Shown: piece after piece, positions 38,355 through 46,758 of the stretch
Layout of the letters: each line of letters starts with the position of its first letter
How positions within the stretch are numbered: position 1 is the stretch's first letter
From: RGIG3994 sp964461635
Lineage (GTDB): Bacteria > Bacillota > Clostridia > Oscillospirales > CAG-272
Reading direction: 5' to 3'
Assembly (NCBI GenBank): GCA_964461635.1
Contig: CAYWVC010000002.1
Coordinates: forward strand, 1 to 60,500
DNA length: 60,500 bases
The notes under the pieces: generated by a model
What the model was told of the DNA's origin: nothing
Seen by the model: only the letters and a program-made list of their open reading frames with translations
Databases searched by the model: none
Made by a program: the position numbers and the translations under genes

Positions 38355-39782
38355 ATGGAAGAAAATCAATCGTATCTCGCCACCGAAAAGGTCGGCAAAC
38401 TTATGGGCAAATATGCTGTGCCCTGCATCATTTCACTTTTGGTCGGTGCATTATATAACATAGTTGACCAAATCTTTATTGCCAACGCCGACTATCTCGG
38501 CTCATACGGAAATGCCGCGAACACAGTTGTATTTCCGCTGACGGTTATCGCTCTCGGCATCGCCGTTATGATCGGTGACGGTTGCTGTGCTTTTGTCAGC
38601 CTTTCGCTTGGAGAAAAGAAAACCGAAAACGCTACCCGCAGTGTCGGAAACTCGATCTTACTTTGTGTCATCAGTAGCATTATTCTAACCGCTATATATC
38701 TTATTTTTGATGATGCTATACTTACAGCTTTTGGCGGTAATGTAAACGCCGAAACCTTTGAATTGTCAAAAGAATATTTATTTTGGATTGCGCTCGGTAT
38801 TCCATTCTATATGTTTGGACAGGCAATGAATCCTATTATCCGCGCAGACGGCAGTCCGAAATTTGCAATGGTTTCAACCCTTGCCGGTGCAATAATCAAT
38901 ATCATTCTTGACCCGATATTCATTTTCGGCTTCAAGTGGGGAATGATGGGTGCTGCCGTTGCTACTGTTATCGGTCAGATTGCTACCGCTGTCCTTTCGG
39001 TTTGGTATTTATTCCGTGCAAAAATTATCAAGCTAAACATCAGCGACCTTAAATTGAAAGGTCGGATTGTGGGCAAAACTTTATCTCTTGGCCTTTGCAG
39101 TTTTCTTGCTCAGATCTCGCTCGTTGCCGCAATGATGGCAATTAACAATATGATTTGCAAATACGGTGCTATGGATGCCATCTTCGGGCAGGAGCAGTAC
39201 GCACAAATTCCTATGGCGGTTGTCGGCATCGTCATGAAGTTCTTCCAGATCGTTATTTCAATTGTTATAGGTATGGCGGCAGGATGTATCCCGATTGTAG
39301 GCTTCAATATGGGCGCAAAATTGAATGAACGCGTCAAGACGCTGTTTACAAAGCTTTTAATTGCCGAAGCCTGTGTCGGCGCAGTTTCACTTATAATTGT
39401 TGAGTTCTTCCCGAATGTTTTAATACAAATCTTCGGTGCGGCTAACGAAAGCGTTTATTATACCGATTTTGCCGTAAAGGCATTCCGCATTTATCTTTGT
39501 ATGATGATTTTTGCTTGTGTGAATAAGGCAACCTTCATCTTCTTGCAAGCAATGGGGAAAGCAGTGGAATCTACAATGCTCTCAATGATTCGTGAGATTG
39601 TATTTGGCGTTGGCTTTGCATTATTACTGCCCTTGTTCTTTGGGCTTGATGGAGTGCTGTATTCAATGCCGGTATCTGATATTTTGACGGCGATTATTTC
39701 TGCAATTATTATCGTAAAAACCTATAAGCAACTTAATCGGATGAGTACAAATTCTGCTGATTTAACCGATAATCAATTATAA
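38355..39782 (+). CDS. MATE-family multidrug efflux pump
   Basis: 475 residues from the ATG at 38355 with AGGAGG eight bases upstream; an in-frame ATG at 38295 falls inside the leader hairpin and is unlikely. About 12 membrane helices are visible. The first half has the family-typical segment around LYNIVDQIFIA, and PIIRADGSPKFAM fits the MepA-like branch. Such pumps export drugs or cationic compounds using Na+ or H+. Codon use is clearly more AT-rich than in guaA, and the gene is bracketed by guaA-end-like repeats, so horizontal transfer is likely. A leader terminator suggests induced expression. The substrate is unknown. Confidence 0.92.
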   Translation: MEENQSYLATEKVGKLMGKYAVPCIISLLVGALYNIVDQIFIANADYLGSYGNAANTVVFPLTVIALGIAVMIGDGCCAFVSLSLGEKKTENATRSVGNSILLCVISSIILTAIYLIFDDAILTAFGGNVNAETFELSKEYLFWIALGIPFYMFGQAMNPIIRADGSPKFAMVSTLAGAIINIILDPIFIFGFKWGMMGAAVATVIGQIATAVLSVWYLFRAKIIKLNISDLKLKGRIVGKTLSLGLCSFLAQISLVAAMMAINNMICKYGAMDAIFGQEQYAQIPMAVVGIVMKFFQIVISIVIGMAAGCIPIVGFNMGAKLNERVKTLFTKLLIAEACVGAVSLIIVEFFPNVLIQIFGAANESVYYTDFAVKAFRIYLCMMIFACVNKATFIFLQAMGKAVESTMLSMIREIVFGVGFALLLPLFFGLDGVLYSMPVSDILTAIISAIIIVKTYKQLNRMSTNSADLTDNQL

Positions 39783-39865
39783 TATCCTTGTCAGCGTAAC
39801 GCTATGGCAACAAAACACGTGCCAAACCGCATATACAAAATTGTTTGAGTCGCAGTTTCCGGTAA

Positions 39866-39875
39866 GAGTGGGAAT
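39866..39875. other. candidate attachment core (right)
   Basis: Exact repeat of the gagtgggaat at the end of guaA (37984-37993). It lies 84 bp after the MATE stop. Confidence 0.35.
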
Positions 39876-39907
39876 GACGGCAAGCATTAAAAGTCTATAA
39901 ACATTAA

Positions 39908-39950
39908 AGCCCGCAAATTCGTATTGAAAGACGAATTTGCGGGCTGTTTT
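39908..39950. terminator. bidirectional terminator between the MATE and ATPase genes
   Basis: Perfect 15-bp stem (39908-39922 with 39931-39945), 8-nt loop, then gtttt. It serves two convergent genes. Confidence 0.85.
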
Positions 39951-39971
39951 GTATGCTGGCTGTTTTAGGTT

Positions 39972-41840
39972 TTATTCGAATTTTCTGTCGTACAGCAATG
40001 CGGCGATCAAGACCACAAAGCAGGAGCCCGCATTGTGGACCAATGCACCGGTGGTGGGAGAGAGAAGTCCGAGTACGGACAGGGTAACCGCTAAAAGGTT
40101 TATACACATAGATAATGTAATGCTGACCTTGATAGTCCTGACTGTGGCATTGGACAGTCGCTTCAGATAAGGCAGCTTGGAAATATCGTCTCGCATCAGG
40201 ACAATATCCGCCGCTTCCACTGCTACGTCACTGCCGAGACCGCCCATAGCAATCCCGACGTCTGCGGTTTTCAGAGCAGGTGCGTCGTTCACTCCGTCAC
40301 CGATCATACATACAGCTTTGCCGCTCTTTTGAATATCGGCAATGCCGTTGACCTTCTGCTCCGGCAAGAGCCCGGCGTATACTTGATTGATGCCTACCTG
40401 CGCGGCAAAGTAATCGGCAGTTTTCCGATTATCTCCGGTCAACAGAACGATATCGGTGTCCATTCGGTGCAATTGCTCTACCATTTTCTTCGACTCCGGG
40501 CGCAGTGCGTCGGACATTGCCAGAACGCCGATACACCTTTCGCCTTTGGCGACAAGAACGGTTGCCTTGCCGCGACCGCGCAATTCATCCAAAACGGAAT
40601 GGACGGAGGCTTCCGCGACAACGCCGTTCTCCGATAGGAACGCTTCACTTCCGCATAGTATTTTTTGACCGTTTACCTCGGCATAAACGCCTTTGCCGGC
40701 GGTCATTTTGAAGGATGCGGACTCCGCAACGGTAAGCTCACGCTCCTGCGCACGGGCGACGATCGCTTTGCCGAGAGGGTGCTCGCTTTTTGCCTCGGCG
40801 GAAGCCGCCACGGATAAAAGTTCGTTTTCATCAATTTCCTTGCTGAAAGAGCGGATGTCGCAGACCTCAAGCCTGCCGTAGGTCAAGGTGCCGGTTTTGT
40901 CAAAAGCGACGGTGCCGACCTTGCCCATTGTCTCCAATGCCTCGCCGGACTTGATAATAACGCCGTGCTTTGTTGCCTGTCCGATGGCGGCCATAATTGC
41001 CGTAGGAGTAGCCAGCACCAAGGCACAGGGACAGAAAACGACAAGCACCGTAACCGCTCGAACGATATCCTTTGTTACCAATCCCGCTATTATGGCGATC
41101 AGTAATGCGGCAGGGACAAGCCAGCTTGCTACCCTGTCCGCAATTCGTGCCATTGGAGCTTTTTTGTTCTCGGCGTCCTGTACCATACGAATGAGCTTCT
41201 GCAAGGAGCTGTCCTCCCCAACCTTGGTGGCACGGATGTCGATTGAGCCGAAGCGGTTGATCGTTCCGCAGAACACTTCATCATTTACAGCTTTGTCCAC
41301 CGGCAGGGACTCGCCGGTCATAATGGATTGGTCAACGGAAGTCTCGCCGCTTACGATGATACCGTCCACGGGAACTGTTTCTCCGGGGAGAATGCGGAGA
41401 ATATCGTTTTTGCGGATTTCCTCGGCAGGAATCATTTCCTCCTTACCGTTTACAATTCGTCTGCCCTGTGTGGGGGCAAGGGCAATGAGCTTTTTCAGCC
41501 CCTTTTTGGCGCGGTTGGTGGTCATATCCTCTAAAATCTCGCCGATCGCCATAATGAAGGCAACTTCGCCGGCGGCAAACAGATCGCCGATGCAGATCGC
41601 CGCGATCATAGCAAAGCAGATCAAGTGGGCAGAGGAAATTTTGCTGATTCCCCTGTTGTGTACGGTTCTCCACACTGCCAAATACAGAAGGGGAATGCCG
41701 CTGATCAGTACAGTGACCCACGCAGGATCAATGGGGAGCTCAACTCCAAGCTTCGGCAAAAAGAAGCTGCACAGCAAAAACACTCCGCCCACAAGTGTTG
41801 CGGGAAGACCGGAAAGAATATCATTGAGCTTTTTGAACAT
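39972..41840 (-). CDS. heavy-metal-exporting P1B-type ATPase
   Basis: 622 residues from the ATG at 41840, with GAGAGG about eight bases upstream. The P1B landmarks are all present: TGES in the actuator domain, the metal-binding CPC in VVFCPCALVLATP, the phosphorylated Asp in DKTGTLT, the SEHPLG nucleotide-binding motif, and GDGVNDAPAL. There is no N-terminal HMA domain. The last helix holds HNAGS rather than the DxG typical of Zn/Cd pumps, so the metal cannot be assigned. It is transcribed divergently from a TetR-type gene across a palindromic operator, and its expression is probably controlled by that repressor. Confidence 0.92.
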   Translation of the reverse strand: MFKKLNDILSGLPATLVGGVFLLCSFFLPKLGVELPIDPAWVTVLISGIPLLYLAVWRTVHNRGISKISSAHLICFAMIAAICIGDLFAAGEVAFIMAIGEILEDMTTNRAKKGLKKLIALAPTQGRRIVNGKEEMIPAEEIRKNDILRILPGETVPVDGIIVSGETSVDQSIMTGESLPVDKAVNDEVFCGTINRFGSIDIRATKVGEDSSLQKLIRMVQDAENKKAPMARIADRVASWLVPAALLIAIIAGLVTKDIVRAVTVLVVFCPCALVLATPTAIMAAIGQATKHGVIIKSGEALETMGKVGTVAFDKTGTLTYGRLEVCDIRSFSKEIDENELLSVAASAEAKSEHPLGKAIVARAQERELTVAESASFKMTAGKGVYAEVNGQKILCGSEAFLSENGVVAEASVHSVLDELRGRGKATVLVAKGERCIGVLAMSDALRPESKKMVEQLHRMDTDIVLLTGDNRKTADYFAAQVGINQVYAGLLPEQKVNGIADIQKSGKAVCMIGDGVNDAPALKTADVGIAMGGLGSDVAVEAADIVLMRDDISKLPYLKRLSNATVRTIKVSITLSMCINLLAVTLSVLGLLSPTTGALVHNAGSCFVVLIAALLYDRKFE

Positions 41841-41858
41841 TATTTGCACCTCTCTCAA

Positions 41859-41898
41859 TTGACACGAATGAACAGATCGTGTATAATACGTATGATAC
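41859..41898 (+). promoter_or_regulatory. tetR promoter overlapped by a palindromic operator
   Basis: TTGACA (41859-41864), 17 bp, TATAAT (41882-41887) reads toward the TetR gene. The near-perfect palindrome GTATAATACGTATGATAC (41881-41898) covers the -10 box. Wider arms acgaatgaacag (41864-41875) and ctgtttgttcgt (41903-41914) form a second, imperfect inverted repeat around it. Confidence 0.65.
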
Positions 41899-42014
41899 GG
41901 GACTGTTTGTTCGTTACGAGATATATTATACGGATTTTTGAAGAGGAAGCAAGAACCAATTATCTGATCCTGTTCATTACCGAACATTTTTTGATATTTA
42001 TTCGGGAGGATGCA

Positions 42015-42587
42015 ATGGACCGCCGCCAAATGAAAACAAGAGAAGCGATTTTCTCGGCTTTTACAGCGTTGCTTTCAAAGAAAAATTATAACCGGATCTC
42101 GGTACAGGAGATCATTGATGAGGCAAACGTCGGCAGAACGACCTTTTACTCTCATTTTGAGACGAAGGACTATTTGCTCAAGGACTTGTGCGAGGAGCTG
42201 TTCGGTCACATCATCGACACGGCGATGGGGCTCCCACACGGGCATTACCATTATTCCTGCGGCAGTAAGACGGATTCGGTGTTCTTGCATTTGCTCCGGC
42301 ATTTGCAGGAGAATGACCGCAATATTCTGGAGCTTCTGTCCTCACAGAATAACGAGATCTTTCTGCGGTACTTCAAGAGCAATTTGAAAAAGCTGATCGT
42401 GATACAGTACGCGGAAAAAGGATTGCTGAAAAACAGCACCTTGCCGGAGGATTATCTTGTCAATCATATTTCGTCCTCGTTTGTGGAAACGGTGGATTGG
42501 TGGATTTCTCACGAAATGAAAGAGTCCCCGGAGGAGCTTACGCATTACTTCTTATCCGTGATCGAGCCGATCTGTTCGGCAAATTGA
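42015..42587 (+). CDS. TetR/AcrR-family transcriptional regulator
   Basis: 190 residues from the ATG at 42015 with GGAGG five bases upstream; the frame is open further upstream but passes through the promoter. The N-terminal helix-turn-helix is clear (ISVQEIIDEANVGRTTFYSHF). The C-terminal ligand-binding half is poorly conserved, as usual. It contains histidine-rich HGHYHYSCG near residue 75, which could bind metal. It is divergent from the metal ATPase, and the shared 170-bp gap holds a palindrome, so it probably represses itself and the pump. Confidence 0.9.
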   Translation: MDRRQMKTREAIFSAFTALLSKKNYNRISVQEIIDEANVGRTTFYSHFETKDYLLKDLCEELFGHIIDTAMGLPHGHYHYSCGSKTDSVFLHLLRHLQENDRNILELLSSQNNEIFLRYFKSNLKKLIVIQYAEKGLLKNSTLPEDYLVNHISSSFVETVDWWISHEMKESPEELTHYFLSVIEPICSAN

Positions 42588-42649
42588 TCTCCTGACTTTG
42601 TCTGTGAACCGTCTCGCGTATGCGACGTAGCATTGAGCAAAAACGCGTA

Positions 42650-42684
42650 CCGCCGAGGGAGCATACGCTCCCTCGGCGGCGTTT
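42650..42684. terminator. bidirectional terminator between tetR and the GNAT gene
   Basis: 13-bp perfect stem (42650-42662 with 42667-42679), 4-nt loop, T-run on the plus strand and also after the stem on the minus strand. Confidence 0.9.
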
Positions 42685-42689
42685 TATAT

Positions 42690-43343
42690 TTATCTTACGA
42701 GTGAAGAGTGGCTATAGATGTAGAATTCCTCCTGGCTCGGCATCCACTTTTTTTCTTTCGGTGGAAAGGTCGCATCGAATGCCTCGACTGCGGCGACATC
42801 CTCACAGCAATCGGCGGCAGAGGAAGGAATATACATCCATTTTCTGCCGTCAAGCACGCCCGGAACGAGCTCCGCGACGAGCAGGGCGGTGGGAAAGTTG
42901 CCGTCTGCGATAAAGCTGACGTTCTTCTTTTTGCAGCTCACGAAGCCGCGGCTGACGTAATTTCCCGGATTGCCGAGGATCACGTTCACGCCGTAGCCCA
43001 TCTTGCGCGCCGCCTCAAATGAATGCTCAAGCAAAAGCTTTCCGAGCTTTTGCCTTTGATATTCGGGTGCTACACAAAGAGGACCGCAGGAAATAATCTC
43101 TTTCCTCATCCCGTTTTCATCCTCAAGCCACGCCTTTGTGTACATAACGTTGCCGATGATCTTGCCATCGGTCACAAGGACAAAGGCGAGCTCGGGGATA
43201 AAGTCCGGGTGGCTTCGCATCATATGCACGTAATAGTGCTCGTCGGCACCCGGCTTGTAGACGTTCCAAAATGCCTCGCGGTTAAGCTCTTCGACAGCTC
43301 TGTAATCTTCTTTGGTTTCTAAACGTATCGTCAAATCGTTCAT
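42690..43343 (-). CDS. GNAT-family N-acetyltransferase
   Basis: 217 residues. The acetyl-CoA-binding motif A is seen as CGPLCVAPEYQRQKLGKLLL, preceded by strands with IIGNVMYTK. The later segment LGNPGNYVSRGFV is typical of the YhbS-like branch. The C-terminal 60 residues do not tell the substrate. It has AAAGGA before the ATG and a leader of about 150 bases from a promoter at 43499-43527. No gene is co-transcribed. Confidence 0.85.
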   Translation of the reverse strand: MNDLTIRLETKEDYRAVEELNREAFWNVYKPGADEHYYVHMMRSHPDFIPELAFVLVTDGKIIGNVMYTKAWLEDENGMRKEIISCGPLCVAPEYQRQKLGKLLLEHSFEAARKMGYGVNVILGNPGNYVSRGFVSCKKKNVSFIADGNFPTALLVAELVPGVLDGRKWMYIPSSAADCCEDVAAVEAFDATFPPKEKKWMPSQEEFYIYSHSSLVR

Positions 43344-43378
43344 TTTTTATCCTTTCATAATTTGTTGACGCTCAAAAT

Positions 43379-43417
43379 ACGAGAGGATTGCCGAGAAAGT
43401 ATTTGCAAACCTCTCGT
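43379..43417 (-). promoter_or_regulatory. hairpin in the GNAT leader
   Basis: acgagagg and cctctcgt pair (8 bp, 23-nt loop), followed on the minus strand by attttg. It could be a weak attenuator. Confidence 0.25.
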
Positions 43418-43498
43418 TTACAATACTATCTCCAAATGACGGGTGTTTTTCAAAAAGCACGCTCCGTTATAAATATTCGGGTCTGAGCCCGTGAAACT

Positions 43499-43527
43499 AT
43501 TGTATCACAAATTTGTTTATATTGCAA
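43499..43527 (-). promoter_or_regulatory. promoter of the GNAT gene
   Basis: Minus strand: TTGCAA (43522-43527), 17-bp spacer, TACAAT (43499-43504). Confidence 0.5.
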
Positions 43528-43543
43528 ATTAAATTTTCGGGGG

Positions 43544-44266
43544 TTAACTTATCCCGTATCCTTCGGCTATCGGTGCGCCGTTGCGTATGATATCCGATGC
43601 TGCCGAGCGAAGTATGTCGGCGGTTTCGGGATCCCTCGTGCCGTTGTAGCTCAGTGTTGCCGGATCGACGCCGAATACAGTGCCGAAGAGTACCCACGAA
43701 GCAAGGTAGCTGCCGTTTATCCCCGGATGCTTCAGATCGGGATCGTAGATTTCTACGTTCGGGAAGGAGTCGAGCATTTTCGTAAAGGCGGCGCCGACGT
43801 TTGCAACCCCTATGCCGAGCTTCGACGCGATCGTAGCGTAGGAGGCGCGGAGCTTCATCTCCATATCCGCGGTGTCGGCACCGTAACGTTCAAGCTCGCA
43901 TTGCCCGGCTTTGTATCCCCACGTGGCGTAGAGCAGGAGCTCGGCACCGTGCCGGTCGGCAAGTTCCTTGAAGCGACGGCAAGAGTCAAAGAACTGCGCT
44001 GTGTTGGATACCGGGGTGTGACTTTGCTCCTGTATTATTATGATATCGTAGTGCACGTGTGAGAGCTTGGCACTTACCTCGGCACCGTATTTGTCGTTGG
44101 GATCGAGAAATTTTTGAAGGGTATAGCCGCCCTTGTAAACGCAATCGACCTTGACGTTATGTCCGGCGTTGACGGCTACGTTGTAAAAGATCCCGTCGGG
44201 CTTGTTGAGATCGTTGAAGTAGGAGAAGCTGTTGCCTATAAAAAGGATGCTTTGTTTGATCTGCAT
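43544..44266 (-). CDS. SGNH/GDSL-type hydrolase (DUF4886-like)
   Basis: 240 residues without a signal peptide. The first strand and nucleophile turn read ILFIGNSFSYFND, matching block I of this superfamily with serine as likely nucleophile. IIIIQEQSHTP fits the second conserved block. Near the end, DLKHPGINGSYLASW supplies the Asp and His of the catalytic set. Such enzymes remove acyl or acetyl esters from sugars or lipids; the substrate cannot be read from the sequence. GGGAG precedes the ATG, and a near-consensus promoter lies at 44329-44357. It appears monocistronic. Confidence 0.75.
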   Translation of the reverse strand: MQIKQSILFIGNSFSYFNDLNKPDGIFYNVAVNAGHNVKVDCVYKGGYTLQKFLDPNDKYGAEVSAKLSHVHYDIIIIQEQSHTPVSNTAQFFDSCRRFKELADRHGAELLLYATWGYKAGQCELERYGADTADMEMKLRASYATIASKLGIGVANVGAAFTKMLDSFPNVEIYDPDLKHPGINGSYLASWVLFGTVFGVDPATLSYNGTRDPETADILRSAASDIIRNGAPIAEGYGIS

Positions 44267-44328
44267 TTTTATCTCCCTTCCGCCGCATTGACACGACGTG
44301 AAATGTTTTTTAGTGCTCTCTAAACTTG

Positions 44329-44357
44329 ATTATATCATTTGCCGAGCTTTTTTTCAA
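44329..44357 (-). promoter_or_regulatory. promoter of the SGNH hydrolase gene
   Basis: Minus strand: TTGAAA (44352-44357), 17-bp spacer, TATAAT (44329-44334). Confidence 0.7.
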
Positions 44358-44384
44358 GGTGTTGGGGGATAAAATCCGATAAAG

Positions 44385-44413
44385 TTGACACCTATCGGGT
44401 TTTGCGGTATAAT
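44385..44413 (+). promoter_or_regulatory. promoter of the nitroreductase gene
   Basis: Perfect TTGACA (44385-44390), 17-bp spacer, perfect TATAAT (44408-44413). It is back to back with the preceding promoter. Confidence 0.85.
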
Positions 44414-44445
44414 AAGCTTGAAATTCAGATCGGGAGGAAATATAT

Positions 44446-44967
44446 ATGGATAAGATTCTTGAAAACATACGCACTCGCAGGAGTGTAAAGAGCTACAAGC
44501 CCGATGCCGTGCCGCAGGAGCTTTTGGACCTTGTGATCGAGGCGGGGCTTTACGCCGCCAGCGGAAGAGGGAGACAGGGGAGCGTGATACTTCAGATCAC
44601 CGATCCCGCGCTTCGCGATCGGGTCGCGGCGATGAATGCCGCCGTAATGGGGGTCGATGCCGATCCGTTTTACGGCGCACCCGTCGTGCTTGTGGTGCTC
44701 GGAAACCGTGAATACCGCACAAGCGTTTACGACGGCAGTCTGGTGATGGGGAATATGATGCTTGAGGCGCACGCGCTGGGGCTCGGAAGCTGTTGGATAC
44801 ACCGTGCCAAAGAGGTGTTTGACAGCGACGGGGGCAAGGAGATACTGCGCTCTCTCGGAATTGAGGGCGATTACGAGGGGATCGGGAACCTTGTCGTGGG
44901 ATACGCCGCGGGCGAGCTGCCGAAGGCCGCAGAACGCCGCCCCGGAAGGGTATATTACGCGAAATGA
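44446..44967 (+). CDS. nitroreductase-family flavoprotein
   Basis: 173 residues, cytoplasmic. The N-terminus ENIRTRRSVKSYKPDAVP is the diagnostic FMN-phosphate-binding segment. The body has the expected AGLYAASGRGRQ (a cofactor-site loop) and MGNMMLEAHALGLGSCWIHRA. Members reduce nitro groups, quinones or flavins with NAD(P)H through FMN. The substrate is unknown. It has its own promoter and ends at a bidirectional terminator. Confidence 0.9.
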   Translation: MDKILENIRTRRSVKSYKPDAVPQELLDLVIEAGLYAASGRGRQGSVILQITDPALRDRVAAMNAAVMGVDADPFYGAPVVLVVLGNREYRTSVYDGSLVMGNMMLEAHALGLGSCWIHRAKEVFDSDGGKEILRSLGIEGDYEGIGNLVVGYAAGELPKAAERRPGRVYYAK

Positions 44968-44979
44968 GTTAATCAGAAA

Positions 44980-45000
44980 GGGAGAAGCTTTGCTTCTCCC
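44980..45000. terminator. terminator between nitroreductase and pilB
   Basis: 9-bp perfect stem gggagaagc/gcttctccc with a 3-nt loop. T-rich flanks on both sides serve two convergent transcripts. Confidence 0.75.
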
Positions 45001-45018
45001 TCTTGAATTTTCAGGCAG

Positions 45019-46707
45019 TTACTGAGTTTTTAATGCCAGCATTTCCTGAATGCTTGTCGTTCCTTTTTTGACGAGCAGCTTACAGGAGTCAAAGAGGCTT
45101 ACCATCCCGTTTTCCTCGGCGGTTTTTCGCAACACCTCGGAATTTTTTGTCTGCGAAATGGCGTTCTTTATGGCATCGTTCATATACATTATTTCGTGAA
45201 TTGCGACCCTGCCCTTATAGCCTGTGTTATTGCAATACTGACAGCCATGCGGTCTGTATACCGTCATAGGTTCGTCGATTCCCAACGCCTTCATCTCGGC
45301 GGCGGTTGTCTTGCTGCGCTTTTTGCAAGCGGGGCAGAGTTGCTTTACGAGCCGTTGCGCTATGACTCCGACGATCGCATCGGACACGAGGTAGTCGGGG
45401 ATCTTCATATCCACAAGGCGCGTTATGGCACCCGGGGCATCATTGGTGTGGAGTGTGCTGAAAACGAGGTGTCCCGTGATAGCCGCGCGGACGGCGATCT
45501 CCGCCGTTTCTTCGTCACGTATCTCGCCGATCATCAGAATATCCGGGTCTTGACGCAGGGTGGCGCGCAACGCGGTGGCGAAGGTCATATTTGCCTTTGT
45601 GTTGACCTGTGTCTGAGTGATTCCGCTCATCATATATTCGACCGGGTCTTCAACCGTTACGATATTGACGGTTGGGTCGTTGACCTCCTTAAGGAAGGAG
45701 TAGAGGGTGGTGGATTTGCCGCATCCCGTCGGTCCGGTCAGCAGGATTATCCCGTGAGGGCGGGCAAGCATCCTGTCTATCGTGGCGTTTTCGGCTTCGG
45801 TGAATCCGAGGTCACGGCGGGTGAAGCGGAACGAGGTCTTGTCAAGAATTCGTATAACGAATTTTTCGCCGTGAACGGAGGGGAGGGAAGAGACGCGGAA
45901 GTCGTATTCCTTTCCTCCGATACGAAGGTTTATGCGTCCGTCCTGCGGCACGCGCCGCTCCGCAATGTTTATTCCCGACATTATTTTGATACGGGCGCAG
46001 ATCGCGGGGTAAGATTCGATGGGGAAGCTGGCGCGCTCCTGAAGGTCGCCGTCGATACGGTAGCGCACGCGCACCTGCTTTTCAAAGGGCTCGATGTGTA
46101 TATCGCTTGCGCGGTAGGGGATAGCTTCCTTGATAATTGAGTCAACCAGACGGACCGCGGGGTTGTTTATAACGTCGTCGGCGGAGGCAACGTCCTCCGG
46201 TCGGGCTTTCATTCCGGCGAAGAGCTTTTCGTCGCTCTCGGTATTAAGGGCGTGAAGGGCATCGGAGGTCGATTTGACCGCAGATACCGAGTCCACGTAC
46301 CGGTCTATCTGCACGGGCGAGGTCAATACGGTGTCGATCTTCCCGGTAAAGGCGGACGCGGCGGCTGACATAGCGTTAACGTCCAGCGGTTTTCCGACGG
46401 CTATAAGGAGAACGCCGTTCCTGTCGATCATGATCGGCACGAACTTGTTCTTCTTCATATATTCAAGACCGTAGCGGTTAAACAGCGTCTTGTCGATCTC
46501 CAGCATATCGAGCTCTACGAAAGGCATACAGTAATATTCCGCAAGTGCCTCAAGCTCGGTCGTGTCGGTGGTATATTCCTTGGCGAGCATATAGTTTCGC
46601 GCCGAAATATTAAGCCGCTTGGATTCGTTGAGGATTACCTCAACGTCCTTTCTTTTTATCAGCTTTTTGTAGAGATAAAATTGTAAGATATCTTCGTTAA
46701 TATTCAT
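45019..46707 (-). CDS. pilB: type IV pilus assembly ATPase (GspE/PilB family)
   Basis: 562 residues from the ATG at 46707, with GAGG six bases upstream; a GTG inside that site is less likely. An N-terminal MshEN-like domain precedes the motor domain. Walker A is GPTGCGKST near 320, with the Asp box VEDPVEYMMSGITQTQVN and Walker B MIGEIRDEETAEIA following. The tetracysteine zinc site is CPACKK with CQYCNNTGYKG. It powers pilin polymerisation from the cytoplasm. It is the last gene of the pilus operon. No retraction ATPase (PilT) is found beside it. Confidence 0.95.
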   Translation of the reverse strand: MNINEDILQFYLYKKLIKRKDVEVILNESKRLNISARNYMLAKEYTTDTTELEALAEYYCMPFVELDMLEIDKTLFNRYGLEYMKKNKFVPIMIDRNGVLLIAVGKPLDVNAMSAAASAFTGKIDTVLTSPVQIDRYVDSVSAVKSTSDALHALNTESDEKLFAGMKARPEDVASADDVINNPAVRLVDSIIKEAIPYRASDIHIEPFEKQVRVRYRIDGDLQERASFPIESYPAICARIKIMSGINIAERRVPQDGRINLRIGGKEYDFRVSSLPSVHGEKFVIRILDKTSFRFTRRDLGFTEAENATIDRMLARPHGIILLTGPTGCGKSTTLYSFLKEVNDPTVNIVTVEDPVEYMMSGITQTQVNTKANMTFATALRATLRQDPDILMIGEIRDEETAEIAVRAAITGHLVFSTLHTNDAPGAITRLVDMKIPDYLVSDAIVGVIAQRLVKQLCPACKKRSKTTAAEMKALGIDEPMTVYRPHGCQYCNNTGYKGRVAIHEIMYMNDAIKNAISQTKNSEVLRKTAEENGMVSLFDSCKLLVKKGTTSIQEMLALKTQ

Positions 46708-46758
46708 AAAAATCCTCACTCCGCGTGGGCGGTAACGTTTTTGCGTTATTTGCGCGGC

